Notes: a model not told the origin generated them from the sequence alone. Positions 1-14,217 are shown, counted from the first letter of the stretch. The stretch is 64,000 nucleotides of DNA from Tubulanus polymorphus (GCF_964204645.1 NC_134033.1:1609631-1673630), one strand, 5' to 3'. Numbers and translations are program-made.

Positions 1-1239
1 CTAAAATAGCGCATATTTACCGCCGGAATTTAAATGTCCTTATTACGTACAATACGGACTAGTGTGTCGTCTAATTCTGATTAAATATGATACTATGAAT
101 ACGTTCTGAATTTTGTATGATATTTCCTTATTTTTTAGGTAACATATTTAATTCTTTTTAGCTAAAATTCACTTACTTATCAATTAATATAGTATTTGTA
201 TACTGAATAAATTATTCATTTTCATTTTTTAATGATAATTTATCATCAGAATTGACAAAATGTCCATATTTTTTCTTCGATAAAGTCTATTTGCGCGCAA
301 ATAAACAGGGAACATACAAACACCTATCGCTCTCTCCCAGACCATACTAGAAATATCCCGATTCAAATTAACTCCTTTAAGGCTCATTCTTTTATAGAAA
401 AATTGTTTGGTTCGAACGTTTCAGAGCAGTTTTCAGAGTTTGAGAATTTTCCTCGGAATCCGGCCCGCAAATCGGTAATTAGTTCGTCCACTCCTGCCGT
501 TCGAAGACTCTGGCAAGCGAGTATTATGTTAGTTCACATTTTCCACGCTATCGTTATACATAGCGGCAGCACTAGACGGTCGAGATTGAATTGATCGCGC
601 TATTTTACTGTGGAGCGTGCTCAATTCAATCGCTAATTCTTTATTTACAGTGAACTATTCCTTCAATTGATAAAGACTTTAAAGCCGCGATGATTCTAAA
701 TGTACGAATTTTGATATTGGTAAAAAAGATAAGAATTCATTCATGATATTTTATTTTCATGTCCTCAGGTACACACACTTTAGGGGGACCTCACTCACTC
801 CAGACCCAGTGACTTCGCAGACACTTCGACAGTCCAGTGACTAGTGAGGCCGGGACCTACTCAAATTTAGTCTGAATCAGTCAGTCGTTGTTACTACGGG
901 TTCCGGGTTGTTTAGGGAACGACAGCTAGGTACTAGACTAACAGGGACCTCACTCGGTGTCAAAAACCACTTTCTAGCCTACACGGGCCGCACTACCCTA
1001 GCCGCTTGCATTGCACATGGTGCAGGCGATAGTTTCACCTTCAACTTCCTCCGGCACCACATCTTGTTCAGCAGGTTGAGACCAGCTGACTCGACCAGTT
1101 AGTTACACCAGCTTTCTCCCACTGCCACAGGCTGGGCTCTTGTGTAAAACGAGAATCTGTTAATCCAGTGTCGTGCTGAAAACTGCTGAAAACTTTTGCT
1201 TAAGCCTTTACTTTGTCAGAGTAATTGTACTGTTTTGCT

Positions 1240-1868
1240 TCCCTTTTCACCCATCCTCCCTCAACCTCATCACCCAATCCTCCCCCAACCTCTCATCCCA
1301 TCCTCCCTCAACCTCACCTCAACCTCTCACAACCTCATCACCCCATCCTCCCCCAACCTCATCACCCCATCCTCCCTCAACCTCACCCCAACCTCCCCCA
1401 ACCTCTCACATCATCCTCCCTCAACCTCTCATCCCATCCTCCCTCAACCTCACCCCAACCTCTCATCCCATCCTCCCCCAACCTCTCACATCATCCTCCC
1501 TCAACCTCTCACCCAATCCTCCCTCAACCTCTCATCCCATCCTCCCCAACCTCTCACATCATCCTCCCTCAACCTCTCACCCCATCCTCCCTCAACCTCT
1601 CACCCCATCCTCCCTCAACCTCTCACCCCATCCTCCCGCAACCTCTCATCCCATCCTCCCTCAACCTCACCCCAACCTCTGACCTCAACCTCCCCCAACC
1701 TCTCACCCCATTGTCCCCAACCTCATCACCCCCTCCTCCCCAACCTCATCACCCCATTGTCCTCAACCTCATCATCCCCTCCTCCCCAACCTCTCACCCC
1801 GTCCCCAACCTCATCACCCCCTCCTCTCCAAACCTCATCACCCCATCCTCCCCCAACCTCTCAGTCAG
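1240..1868. repeat. CT-rich ~22-bp minisatellite, long allele (copy 1)
   Basis: Tandem variants of a unit resembling CATCCTCCCTCAACCTCTCA, 22-23 bp long with frequent indels. The three overlapping forward open frames here (Pro, Ser and His rich) exist only because the repeat lacks stop codons. Confidence 0.9.
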
Positions 1869-2007
1869 TCTTCCTGTTAATGTGATTTCAATTTTATATT
1901 TCAGGTTTTCCTCTGTCGGGCTGTCGTGTGTAAACTTCATCACGAATACTGGACGTGGTGGACTTCAACTGAAATTTATCACAGTTTTACTTCTTCAGTC
2001 AACTTTT

Positions 2008-2137
2008 TCCGGACTACTAGTCAACTAACTGGACTACTAGTCAACTAACCGGACTATTAGTCAACTAACTGGACTATACGTGAACTTACCGGACTATTTG
2101 TGAACTAACTGGACTATTTAATCAACTAACCGGACTA
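2008..2137. repeat. 20-bp tandem repeat, GGACTACTAGTCAACTAACC type
   Basis: About six head-to-tail 20-bp units with small changes. The same array is longer in copy 2 (about 5009-5178). Confidence 0.85.
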
Positions 2138-4724
2138 AAGCGGATTGATACTCATAAAAAACAGGCTGTGGTGGACTCCAGGAGGTGTGGAACTCTGTAT
2201 GTGGATTTGTGGAACTCGGTGGACTACCATTACTGCTAGACAAGGGCTAGTGAGTGTGTGAGTAGAATTTTTTATAAGTTTCCAAAACAATTATGAGAAA
2301 GCAGTTTATCTGTAAACACTGTTTACTGCATTTCATAAGAATTGTCAATGTGGTTATTTGAAGCAGCCTGTAATTGTGTTGCAGGAATTATAATTCAGGG
2401 TTTTAGTAAGAGCATCAATTTCTACCTTAAAAATTAATTGAATATTTGACATCATTGAATAAAATTCTTTTTTGGACCGAATTTCCCAGGCAAATTTCAT
2501 CAAAATTTTTTGACGAAATTAAGGGGGTCAATACACGAAATCCTGAATATCTCATTTTAGTTGCCTCGGATCCAAAATCTAACCTCATATTTGTAATCAG
2601 CACCCCAAAAAACATGTCTGCACTAAGTTTCATTAGAATTGGGCCAAAAAAAAATTTTGACTTTGTACCCCATTTTTGGGGTGCATATTTTGCCTCGGAT
2701 CCGGAAAATTCGTTCAGATTTGCGATCAGCACCCCTTAATACATGTCTGAACGGAATTTCATCAAAATCGGAGACAAAAAATATTTGACCCCTGACACTC
2801 ATTTTGGGAGTAGCCTACCTTAGATTGCCATTTCTCTGATACACCGGTAACTAGACTTAACTCTAACTGTGTATAACTGATTGGTGGCATCAAATCTATT
2901 AAGTTTCTTTTATATCTTTTAGGATGTTTGTCATCATTAGGATGGAATTATTGACTTTTTGAGTTTGATGATCAGGATCAGATGAACTGGATAAATATGT
3001 GTGGGCAGTGTTAGAACTCACCGGGGGGATAAACAAACAAACGAACAAATATTGGGAGAACTTGACTTCAAATTTACTCTTAAGCATTATTCTTTAATAG
3101 TTTCCGAGCATTATTTCTGGTTACAGTGTTAGTGGTAGTTGAATGCACTATTTTAGAGAATAAAATTTAATTTGCTTGAAGTTCTTCCTTTGGCATGTGA
3201 GCCTACCGCTTTACCGGATGCTAATACATTCCGCAGACAAAAGAGTTCTATCAAAAATGGTTTAAAATTCGTTTTAAAAAGACGATCCCCTTCGAAAAAC
3301 CTTAAACGATAGTAGAATTATTCATGTACAATGGAATCGTATTAGATAATCAACGAAATTCGGCTAAGAAAAATATCTGTATTGCTCGCATGCCACAGTA
3401 AGATCGCGAGGCTGAGTTAAATATTTACCGTACAGTGCTGCCCCTATGAATAACGATAGCGGAATTTCTGCGAACTAAAATAGCGCATATTTACCGCCGG
3501 AATTTAAATGTCCTTATTACGTACAATACGGACCAGTGTGTCGTCTAATTCTGATTAAATATGATACTATGAATACTTTCTGAATTTTGTATGATATTTC
3601 CTTATTTTTTAGGTAACATATTTAATTCTTTTTAGCTAAAATTCACTTACTTATCAATTAATATAGTATTTGTATACTGAATAAATTATTCATTTTCATT
3701 TTTTAATGATAATTTATCATCAGAATTGACAAAATGTCCATATTTTTTCTATGATAAAGTCTATTTGCGCGCAAATAAACAGGGAACATACAAACACCTA
3801 TCGCTCTCTCCCAGACCATACTATAAATACCCTGATTCAAATTAACTCTTTTAAAGCTCATTCTTTTATAGAAAAATTGTTTGGTTCGAACGTTTCAGAG
3901 CAGTTTTCAGAGTTTGAGAATTTTCCTCGGAATCCGGCCCGCAAATCGGTAATTAGTTCGTCCACTCCTGCCGTTCGAAGACTCTGGCAAACGAGTATTA
4001 TGTTAGTTCACATTTTCCACGCTATCGTTATATATAGCGGCAGCACTAGACGGTCGAGATTGAATTGATCGCGCTATTTTACTGTGGAGCGGGCTCAATT
4101 CAATCGCTAATTCTTTATTTACAGTGAACTATTCCTTCAATTGATAAAGACTTTAAAGCCGCGATGATTCTAAATGTACGAATTTTGATATTGGTAAAAA
4201 AGATAAGAATTCATTCATGATGTTTCATTTTCATGTCCTCAGGTACACACACTTTAGAGGGACCTCACTCACTCCAGACCCAGTGACTTCGCAGACACTT
4301 CGACAGTCGGTGACTAGTGAGGCCGGGACCTACTCAAATTTAGTCTGAATCAGTCAGTCGTTGTTACTACGAGTTCCGGGTTGTTTAGGGAACGACGGCT
4401 AGGTACTAGACTAACAGGGACCTCACTCGGTGCCAAAAACCACTTTCTAGCCTACACGGGCCGCACTACCCTAGCCGCTTGCATTGCACATGGTGCAGGC
4501 GATAGTTTCACCTTCAACTTCCTCCGGCACCACATCTTGTTCAGCAGGTTAAGGCCAGCTGACTCGACCAGTTAGTTACACCAGCTTTCTCCCACTGCCA
4601 CAGGCTGGGCTCTTGTGTAAAACGAGAATCTGTTAATCCAGTGCCGTACTGAAAACTGCTGAAAACTTTTGCCTCAGCCTTTACTTAGTCAGAGTAATTG
4701 TACTGTTTTGCTTCCCTTTTCACC

Positions 4725-4872
4725 CATCCTGCCTCAACCTCATCACCCATCCTCCCTCAACCTCTCACCTCATCCTGCCTCAACCTCACCCCAACCTCTC
4801 ACTTCATCCTCCCTCAACCTCTCACCCCATCCTCCCACAACCTCATCACCCCATCCTCCCCTAACCTCTCAG
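4725..4872. repeat. CT-rich minisatellite, short allele (copy 2)
   Basis: Same unit as at 1240-1868 but only about 150 bp long. Its flanks match those of copy 1, so array length changed after the 3.47-kb duplication, or the shorter form is ancestral. Confidence 0.85.
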
Positions 4873-5008
4873 TCAGTCTTCCTGTTAATGTGATTTCAAT
4901 TTTATATTTCAGGTTTTCCGGGCTGTGGTGTAAACTTCATCACAAATACTGGACGTGGTGGACTTCAACTGAAATTCATCACCGTTTTACTTCTTCAGTC
5001 AACTTCTT

Positions 5009-5178
5009 CCGGACTACTAGTGAACTTACCAGACTATTAGTCAACTAACCGGACTACTAGTCAACTAACCGGACCACTAGTCAACTAACCGGACTATTAG
5101 TGAACTAACTGGACTATACGTGAACTTACCGGACTATTAGTGAACTAACTGGACTATTTAGTCAACTAACCGGACTAA
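5009..5178. repeat. 20-bp tandem repeat, copy 2 of the GGACTACTAG array
   Basis: About eight units, against about six in copy 1. Confidence 0.8.
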
Positions 5179-6519
5179 AGTGGATTGATACTCATAAAAA
5201 ACAGGCAGTGGTGGACTTCAGGAGGTGTGGAACTCTGTATGTGGATTTGTGGAACTCGGTGGACTACCATTACTGCTAGACAAGGGCTAGTGAGTGTGTG
5301 AGTAGAATTTCTTATAAGTTTCCAAAACAATTATGAGAAAGCAATTTATCTGTAAACACTGTTTACTGCATTTCATAAGAATTGTCAATGTGGTTATTTG
5401 AAGCAGCCTGTAATTGTGTTGCAGGAATTATAATACAGGGTTTTAGTAAGAGCAGGCAATTTCCCAGGCAAATTTCATCAAAATTTGTGATGAAATTAAG
5501 GGGGTCAAAACACGAAATCCTGAATATCTCATTTTAGTTGCCTCGGATCCAAAATCTAACCCCATATTTGTAATCAGCACCCCAAAAAACATGTCTGCAC
5601 TAAGTTTCATTAAAATTGGGCCAAAAAAAAATTTTGACTCTGTACCCCATTTTTGGGGTGCATATTTTGGACATTAAAACCCTAATTTGCCCATGAAGAT
5701 GAATTCCGATTCAAAATCTGATTGCGGATCCGGAATCTACACCTCAGAATACATATTCCTACCAATTTTAGAAGGAATCAGAGAAAAAAAATTTTTCGCC
5801 GAAAAAAAACTCCTGGACAAACACCTTAGATTTTTGCCATTTTTGGCCAAAAAACCGAATCTCTTCGATTTGCTTGAAATTTTAGTCCTTTATATTCTCA
5901 GGGGTGCTGATTCCAAATCTGCAATCAGATTTTGAATATCTCGAAAACTCTGGGGTCCAAGGCCTTTTGAAAATTTAGGGGGTCCCCCAATAATTCGTAT
6001 TTCTCATTTTCTGGGCCTCAAATCCGAAAAATTCGTTCAGATTTGTGATCAGCACCCAAGAATACATGTCTATACTGAATTTCATTTTACCTTGTATTGC
6101 CATTTCTCTGATACACCAGTAACTTTACTTAACTCTTACAATGTGTATAACTGATTGGTCGCCTCAAATCTATTAAGTTTCGTTTATATCTTTTAGAATT
6201 GTTCTCATCATTAGGATGGAATTATTGACGTTTGTGTTTGATGATCAGGACTACATCAGATGAACTGGATAAATATGTGTTGGCAGCGTTAGACCTCACC
6301 AGGAGGATAAACAAACAAACGAACAAATATTGGGAGAACTTGACTTCAGTTATAGTGAACTTTATGTCCACGAGGACTAACTATGTGATGACTTTGCTGC
6401 TGATGGGATAGATATCTGTTTGAACTAAAAACTGTAAAACTGTAAACTACTGACGGCATCTACAATCTGCCGGATAGAAAACAACGAGGAACATAGAAGT
6501 TCAGGTGATATACAATCCC

Positions 6520-6740
6520 CTCTCTGTCTCTTTCTATCATCTCTCATCTCTCACTCTCTCATTCTCATCTCTCATTCTCATTCTCATAGTCTCATCCTCA
6601 TCGCACTCTCTCATTCTCATCTCTTTGTCTCATTCTCATCTCTCATTCTCATTCTCATAGTCTCATCCTCATCTCACTCTCTCATAGTCTCATCTTCATC
6701 TCACTCTCTCATTCTCATCTCTCTCTCTCCTTACTCTGGT
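6520..6740. repeat. TCTCATTCTCAT low-complexity tract
   Basis: Pyrimidine-rich irregular repetition of TCTCATTCTCATC-like words. The rest of 6350-6870 contains no recognisable gene. Confidence 0.85.
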
Positions 6741-6751
6741 CTCATTCTCCA

Positions 6752-6806
6752 CCATCTACCGGGTTGTGATAGGAACTATGTAGTTCCTGTCTCGCCCGGT
6801 AGATGG
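6752..6806. repeat. 55-bp imperfect palindrome
   Basis: CCATCTACCGGG at the left end pairs with CCCGGTAGATGG at the right end. An inner AGGAACTA pairs with TAGTTCCT across a two-base loop. The two stem parts are separated by unequal bulges of six to seven bases. It could be a mobile-element terminus or a structured RNA; nothing else supports either. Confidence 0.7.
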
Positions 6807-6874
6807 CATTATTTTTTTGATAAAATTTGCTTAAGCAATGGATAAATATGAGTTCCCCTGCAGGCTGTCAGTAC

Positions 6875-6938
6875 GTCCCTATAGCGTAGTGGGTAGGGTG
6901 CTGGACTGCTAGACCAGTGGTTGGTGGTTCAAATCCCA
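6875..6938 (+). repeat. tRNA-derived sequence (SINE head or tRNA pseudogene)
   Basis: It has a pol III A-box-like segment (TAGCGTAGTGGG) and a B box (GGTTCAAATCC) at tRNA spacing. The acceptor arm does not pair and the anticodon arm is imperfect, so this is not a functional tRNA. AT-rich sequence with repeated AATAAAATGTTGAAT follows (6940-7045). Confidence 0.55.
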
Positions 6939-7310
6939 TAATTATATTTTATTGGTTGTTGATTAAATAAAATGTTGAATTGGTTGTTGAATAAATAAAA
7001 TGTTGAATTTTGATTTTGTTGGTTTCAATAAAATGTTGAATTTTACTTTTGCAAACAAGCTGTAACAAATTCCTACTTTGAATTTGGAATAAATCCTTTG
7101 ATTTGTACTTTGCGTTTGTCCTTTCCTTTTTGACTTTGTCCTTGAACGTGAGCGGAAGAGTCCTTTCCGGGGCAAGTGGAAGTTTTGAGAGGGAAGAGTC
7201 CTTTCCGGGGTAAAGTGCCCGAGACGAAGAGATTTTATTAAAGAGAGCATTTTATATATGGACGTTTATTTATTTACGTTACTTTACATGCGGCAAAACG
7301 AAATAATGAG

Positions 7311-7790
7311 TAGAGTCTGCGTCTCGAGGTTTGAAGATGGTGCTGTAGTCGGAGTAGAGTCTGCGTCTCGAGGTTTGAAGATGGTTCTGTAGTCGGAGTA
7401 GAGTCTGCGTCTCGAGGTTTGAAGATGGTACTGTAGTCGGAGTAGAGTCTGCGTCTCGAGGTTTGGAGATGGTGCTGTAGTCGGAGTAGAGTCTGCGTCT
7501 CGAGGTTTGAAGATGGTTCTGTAGTCGGAGTAGAGTCTGCGTCTCGAGGTTTGAAGATGGTTCTGTAGTCGGAGTAGAGTCTGCGTCTCGAGGTTTGAAG
7601 ATGGTGCTGTAGTCTGAGTAGAGTCTGCGTCTCGAGGTTTGAAGATGGTTCTGTAGTCGGAGTAGAGTCTGCGTCTCGAGGTTTGAAGATGGTACTGTAG
7701 TCGGAGTAGAGTCTGCGTCTCGAGGTTTGAAGATGGTACTGTAGTCGGAGTAGAGTCTGCGTCTCGAGGTTTGAAGATGTTGATGTAACT
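7311..7790. repeat. 44-bp minisatellite, about 11 copies
   Basis: The unit begins GTCTGCGTCTCGAGG and recurs every 44 bases (for example 7315, 7359), with single-base variants. Because 44 is not divisible by three, the minus-strand frame cycles through all three phases of the unit without meeting a stop. This produces two overlapping open frames of about 180 codons that are probably not genes. Confidence 0.92.
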
Positions 7791-7794
7791 CAAA

Positions 7795-9110
7795 TATTGC
7801 CGGCTGAAAAACAAGTCGGATAATCGTCAAGCTAATGAAGAAGATTGAATATGCAAAATGTACGGATGGGTGTAGTTTAATATAATTACCTTATCTTAAT
7901 GTAAAGATACCGAAACAGCAAAATGTGGGTTGATGCGGTTCCCAATGCAGCAGCAGCAGTAGACTAGTCCAGGACGTTGCGACAAACGAGTTGTGTACAT
8001 GTAGTTGTCAGTAGTAGCGAACTGGTTTCGGTTTAACCCTAAAAAGACACAATATTCATAATGTATAAATGTGTGTGAAATTGAACATCGGAAATCAGCG
8101 ACAACAGCAACACGTCTTCATCAGCAAATTAGCCGTCATCTGTTTGTAGTTGAAATCCGACATCAACAGCAGCAGCAGCAGCAGTATCGGGATCTCCTCC
8201 GCAATCATCAGCATCAACAGCCGCCAGTCTCATCTTGCGTTCTCAATCGCTAGGCGTCACAAATTCCTTCACGTTCCAGTCTCTCCTAACATCATCAGCC
8301 GCCTATTAGTAGGTTGTTTGCTTGAAGCCACACGTTCTTCACGCCTTGTTGCAGAGCGACCTTCATCACTGGACATCTGTTCTCGGACTGGCGTCGGGAG
8401 GCTCGAGCCGCGCTTCTAATACCTACGTCGACCAATCAACGACGGTGCATCATCGATGCGACCGGAATGGATCAATCAGAAAGCTCGATCGCGCATTCCT
8501 GTGACAGACCCGAGTCCGTGACGCTAATCCGAAAGAACTATTCAATTCGTGCCAAACATTTTCAATGGGGCCTACAGGTCATCGAGTTTAATTCGACTAT
8601 TCATAGAGGCACATATTGTTTAAGATAGAAATATCGAATGCTACGATTTTAGCCTAAAATTGTAAGCTGAAATTTTATCTAAACTATCCAACAAACTTTA
8701 GTGTAAATTTCCCTTCTATTTACGTCTGGTTTTGAACTATAATACCGGCTCAATTTTACTATTTTCGAGTTTTGCTTTAGGATATCGAAGTTTGCTTAAG
8801 GGTTTGTGCAGTGACGCGGCACTATTGTGTAGTAGAGCGTATGACAGGTCTCCAGTGAGTGATTCTCTATTGGATAGAGTCGTTTTCAATCCGAATTTAT
8901 ACACAAGTTCACCAGACATCGCCGCGTACACATCTTCTTTAACTGAAATCTGGTGAAGTTAAAAAATTATCAAAGTTTTATCATCAGTTGAGAAAGAACT
9001 GTGATTGATCACCGCGCGCGCTGCTTGCACCGAATAGTCGCTTGGATTTCTTCAGTTCGAGGAATTGAATAAATATAAAAAGATTTTCCGAACCCTCACC
9101 ACTAAACTTA
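7795..9110. other. Gene-poor interval
   Basis: I find no convincing exon. CAG/CAA-rich patches occur at 7946-7962 and 8165-8185. Short open frames (8071-8253, 8732-8956) lack domains and splice context. Confidence 0.5.
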
Positions 9111-9127
9111 AAATAACAAACTAATAT

Positions 9128-9418
9128 CGTAAAAAAGTCGAAGGTCCCTGGGGGAATTACTCCGCAACCTGGACCGGTATTGTGGGATAAATAAATAATT
9201 CAGCCAGAAACGACTGAATTAAACATAATTTACCCCACACCAGTTATTCTGTAGGACTCACGCATTAGCAACCTCATTCCAGGGAGGACAGTACTCTCGA
9301 CTCGCCCGCTTACCGGAGATCATTTGCCACATCCTGACCCGCCTCCTCCGAGACTCGAACCCGGGCCACAGCGGTGACACGCTAGTCGCCGACCGACTAA
9401 GCCATCCGGTCCGCCCGA
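9128..9418 (-). mobile_element. tRNA-derived SINE
   Basis: Read on the minus strand, 9418 down to about 9340 is a tRNA-like head, with A box GGCTTAGTCGG and B box GGGTTCGAGTC. A non-tRNA body follows, ending near 9128 in an A/T-rich tail. This head-body-tail structure is that of a SINE. The open frame within it (9258-9512) is incidental. Confidence 0.7.
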
Positions 9419-9419
9419 T

Positions 9420-10573
<1,154 letters not shown>

Positions 10574-10574
10574 A

Positions 10575-12945
10575 ATGAAGTGTGGGTTTGACTGTTTCAC
10601 GGAATGGCTTCTTATTGTAATAATGTTATAAATGTGCAAGTCACCGGTTCCGGAGATTGTGGTTCTAATAAACGCAACAGATGTCGCCTTCGCTAATTTA
10701 CACTTGTCGTAGAGTTTTCTCAGGAGACTCAGGAGGTTATCTCGGTGGGCACAGGACGGCGCTCCGGCCCACAGACTGATGGAGGTTAGAAACTGACTTT
10801 CACTGTGATGGTTATTGCGCTTTGCGTCCTGCCAGACGTCAACTTCGCTCACAAATCCTCAAGCTCGTGCCACTAATTTCCCTATTAACTGAATTACTGT
10901 AAAGATTGATTCAAAAGTTGAAATAATGTGCCTTTAACTGATATCTGGCTGATGAATGGAGATGTCATCAACTTTAGCAAGCAGAGCCTCATCAGAAATG
11001 ATTTTGTCCCAGAATAAACTTCGTACAATTTTGAATAAAAGTCATGTAGGAATCAAGGTTTCAAATTTGTCATTTTATTAAAATCTGCAACAAGTGTAAA
11101 TTACGAGTCTCCTTTATTTTAATAATTCTTGCTCAGTCACACGTATAAAACCAATAAACCAAATACAATACATTGAAATAGTGAAGCTGATCTTTGAGTG
11201 AATACCTGGCTTAGTTGAATAAGACGTTTTATAATCAGTTTATTATCTTTGGTTATAAATATATCCGAAAAATTACATCTGTTGCGTTTTCTAAGAACCA
11301 CCCAGTAGAGTTTGGATGCTGTAACGACGCTTTGCTCATATGCTGGTGCTGTATAAGGACTTCTCTCCGCTGCTGGTTCAAGGTTCCGATAACGATACAT
11401 TTGACAATGTCGCGTTCCTCTAGGTAAGTGAAGTGTTTAGCGATTTGAAATAGTCAAATCCAAGAAAGACACTTTCGAAATAATGCATTTATCAATAACC
11501 ATTTCGAATTCTCTTGAACTTCGAGTGTTTGGTTTGTTGACGAAACCCATTATTTCGGTATTTCTATGAAGAGTTCTTAAACCCGACCTAAATTGCAGAA
11601 ATCGAATTCTTTATTTCAAACACTTTATTTTCATTGAACACACACGCAATGAATTTCAGTATTTACACCTCGCATATCTTCAGGTATTCAACCTCCTCAC
11701 AGCGTTATTCACTTATACTACGACACCCTACAAAACAAATAGCATCAACATTTTAAAAATATGCAGGGCATATTTATGAAAAGGCGGTTGTGGTTGTTAG
11801 GCTTTAGACACGTCAGTGATACCTTTTCAACATGTATTTCTAATTCAAATTCGTCTTAACAGTGTCATAATCTCTAAACCTAACCCTAAGCAGAACGCCG
11901 TCCCCAAATATGTGGAACTGCATCACGAAACGGCCTAGATAGTGGAAGGCGATGGAGGGAGACGTGTTCGCACCGGTGGAGGGAGACTCCGACTATTTCG
12001 TGTTCACTCAAGGAACAACTCGAAAAAACTTTGTATCAATTGCATCAGGTCAATTTCAGCTTCATTCCAATGTATTGTACTGGTTTTATACATGTGACTG
12101 CGCAAGAACAATAAGAGAATCGTAATTTACACTTGTCGCAGATTCAACCAAAATAACAAACTTAAAACACAACAAAATAACATAATAATTTATTTTTCAC
12201 TTAAAGATAACAATGAAATAAAGAATGCCGAGTTAACATCAATAAGTGAGGGTGCAGTCACAGCGCTCACAGGCTGTAACAACTTTGGACCAAGCCAAGT
12301 GGTTTTCATAATGGTCTTCCACGGCAATTTTATTCAAAATCTGCCATCATTTTTTCTGAGAATGCTCTCCCTAGCTCTATTGCAGAAGCCGACTCGTTGC
12401 TGGAGACCAGAAAGGGCCATCACAAAATAGCTATGTGTTCATTCATTCGGCTCACTGAGAAAAGTACCGTCAACATCGCTGAAGTCTTCTTTAGTTGAAG
12501 GAATCGTTAAGATGGTGACTTTTATACCGAAATGACGCTACATATATAGTATGGAAAGTGAATTGTAAATATAAATACAGATGTAGTGTGATTGATGACT
12601 TCACTGATAATGACTTAAGCGAGGTTGAGTGTGTAGTGATCAGTCTGGTAAACGAGGGGATCATCTGTTGGTCGGAAATTGCAAAAACCAGATCAGTAAA
12701 AAAGTCTATTCATGTCATGAATTCGCCGGTGGGCCGGAGCGCCGTCCTGTGCCCACCGAGATAACCTCCTGAGTCTCCTGAGAAAACTTTACGAGACAAG
12801 TGTAAATTAGCGAAGGCGAAATCTGTTGCGTTTTTCAGAACAACCCTTCGTAGTAACCGCAATCTCCGGACCCGGAAACTTACACATTTATAACAGCATT
12901 ACAATAAGAAGCCATTCCGTGAAATAGTAAAACCCGAACCTCACG
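10575..12945. mobile_element. 2.4-kb structure with ~200-bp inverted terminal arms
   Basis: 10575-10772 is the reverse complement of about 12729-12945 with scattered mismatches. For example, GTGGGCCGGAGCGCCGTCCT at 12729 matches the complement ending at 10772, and AAGAAGCCATTCCGTGAAA at 12904 matches the complement of about 10594-10612. A partial third copy lies near 11275-11300 and another near 12120-12140. No transposase-like frame exists between the arms. This fits a non-autonomous TIR or fold-back element, or two inverted insertions of one short repeat. Confidence 0.65.
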
Positions 12946-13004
12946 GGACCATTACAGATCTACCAGTTATAACCCGGTTAATTGTCCTTGACCGATAAGA
13001 GATT

Positions 13005-13103
13005 ACATTTATAATTCCAGGCAAGCAGACGATCAAAACTAATTTGAATCAATGACATTTATAATTCCAGGCAAGCAGACGATCAAAACTAATTTGAATC
13101 AAT
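13005..13103. repeat. 50-bp direct repeat, two copies
   Basis: The block beginning ACATTTATAATTCCAGGCAA occurs twice in succession without visible differences, which implies a recent duplication. Confidence 0.9.
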
Positions 13104-13587
13104 GATTTAGAATAGAATTGCGATTTATGTTTCATAATGCACGACCAGCTTCCCAAGCCTATAGCTCGACTACTCTCAGGTGCTATATAAATGTCTTTGA
13201 CGATTGGACCGGTTACAAGTCCATTTTACAAGTAATTTCATTGTCCAGTTTTATGGAATAAATCAAAAGTTTGCTTTATCGGATAAATTGTTTTACATAG
13301 GACTCCTCTTAACTCAAAGCTGTTTTACCGGGTAAGTGGAATTATCATTTCTAACTTAAATACACATTTAGAACCATTCCAAAAAATAGAATATCATATC
13401 AATAAGGTCTTTCTAACAACTCAAACATTTAACACTGGTCAGAAATTGATTATTTGAGTTAAGAGGAATGTTAGGAGTCTAATATATCTGAAATTGCTGT
13501 AACGAGGGCCAATCTGTTTGATAGATAGGCTTAAACCCGACCTAACCTAAGTTTCCTATCCGAAAAACTGTTAGAAATTCTACTCAC

Positions 13588-14217
13588 CAATTCATGGATT
13601 ATTTCGATCAGTTATCTGTTTCTTCCTTATAGAAGATATAACATCCAAGTAGCTAGGCTACAACACTGAGCTCTGTTGGTCCAGGTTGGTTGAGTCCAGC
13701 ACGCAGACAGCAATCAGGTCCCGAGTAAGCGAGGAAAGTCTTAAGTCCACTTATGTATTCGTTGATTTAGTCCGCAGCAGGTATTGGCAGCAATCAGGTC
13801 CCGAGTAAGCGAGGAAGGCCTGAAGTCCACTGTGTAATTGTTAGTCAAGTCCAGCACGCATTGACAGCAATCGGGTCGTGAGGAAGTAGAGCTTCTCTGA
13901 AAAAAACGTAATGATCATCGTTATGATTTTTAATTCGACTCGATACATGTACATTGTAATCCCTCATTCCAGTATTAAAAACCTATAAATCTACTCACCA
14001 CCAATTCATTTCTATGTGGAGCACATCTTAGGTCTGGAGTCCACAGCATTGGTTTAGTCAGCTTTGCGGTATTGGCAGCAACCAGGTCCTCAATGAGGAA
14101 TGGCTGATCTGAAAAAAGAAAACAATTTCATATTCTACAAGTTTCAATTCTGACTGATGAATCAATATTCAAGTAAAGATGTCCCTTATAGCTTAATGAT
14201 TTACACAACAACTCACC
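13588..14217 (-). ncRNA. Possible minus-strand spliced transcript with repeated exons
   Basis: On the minus strand three segments have good splice consensus. One ends at 14217 before GTGAGT. A second runs 14108-13999, with a T-rich acceptor tract and a GTGAGT donor. A third runs 13896-13588, again with a T-rich acceptor and a GTGAGT donor. The second and third share the phrase ACCTGRTTGCTGCCAATACC and end alike in ATGAATTG before the donor. The third contains several internal copies of a CCTCGCTTACTCGGGACCTG block. The second has one open frame but the third has stops in all frames, so a noncoding RNA is more likely than a protein. No promoter was identified. Confidence 0.25.

Larger units (their letters stand above)
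1..6347. repeat. Tandem duplication of a ~3.47-kb unit (two copies)
   Basis: The sequence from position 1 reappears from 3475 at an offset of 3474 bases, with few substitutions over the first kilobase. Alignment continues to about 3070 in copy 1 and 6347 in copy 2; 3071-3474 is the remainder of unit 1. The copies differ in the length of an internal CT-rich minisatellite and by an indel around 2680-2800 versus 5665-6060. Short open frames (403-594 and 908-1102, with counterparts in copy 2) are preserved, but recent duplication explains that. I recognise no protein domain. It could be a non-autonomous mobile element or a local segmental duplication. The left end lies outside the window. Confidence 0.9.

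Noticed and set aside
1173-2028. Three overlapping Pro/Ser/His-rich open frames
   Set aside because: All are translations of the CT-rich minisatellite; copy 2 of the unit has lost most of them.
7279-7830. Two minus-strand frames of about 180 codons
   Set aside because: Produced by the stop-free 44-bp repeat; no start context or domain.
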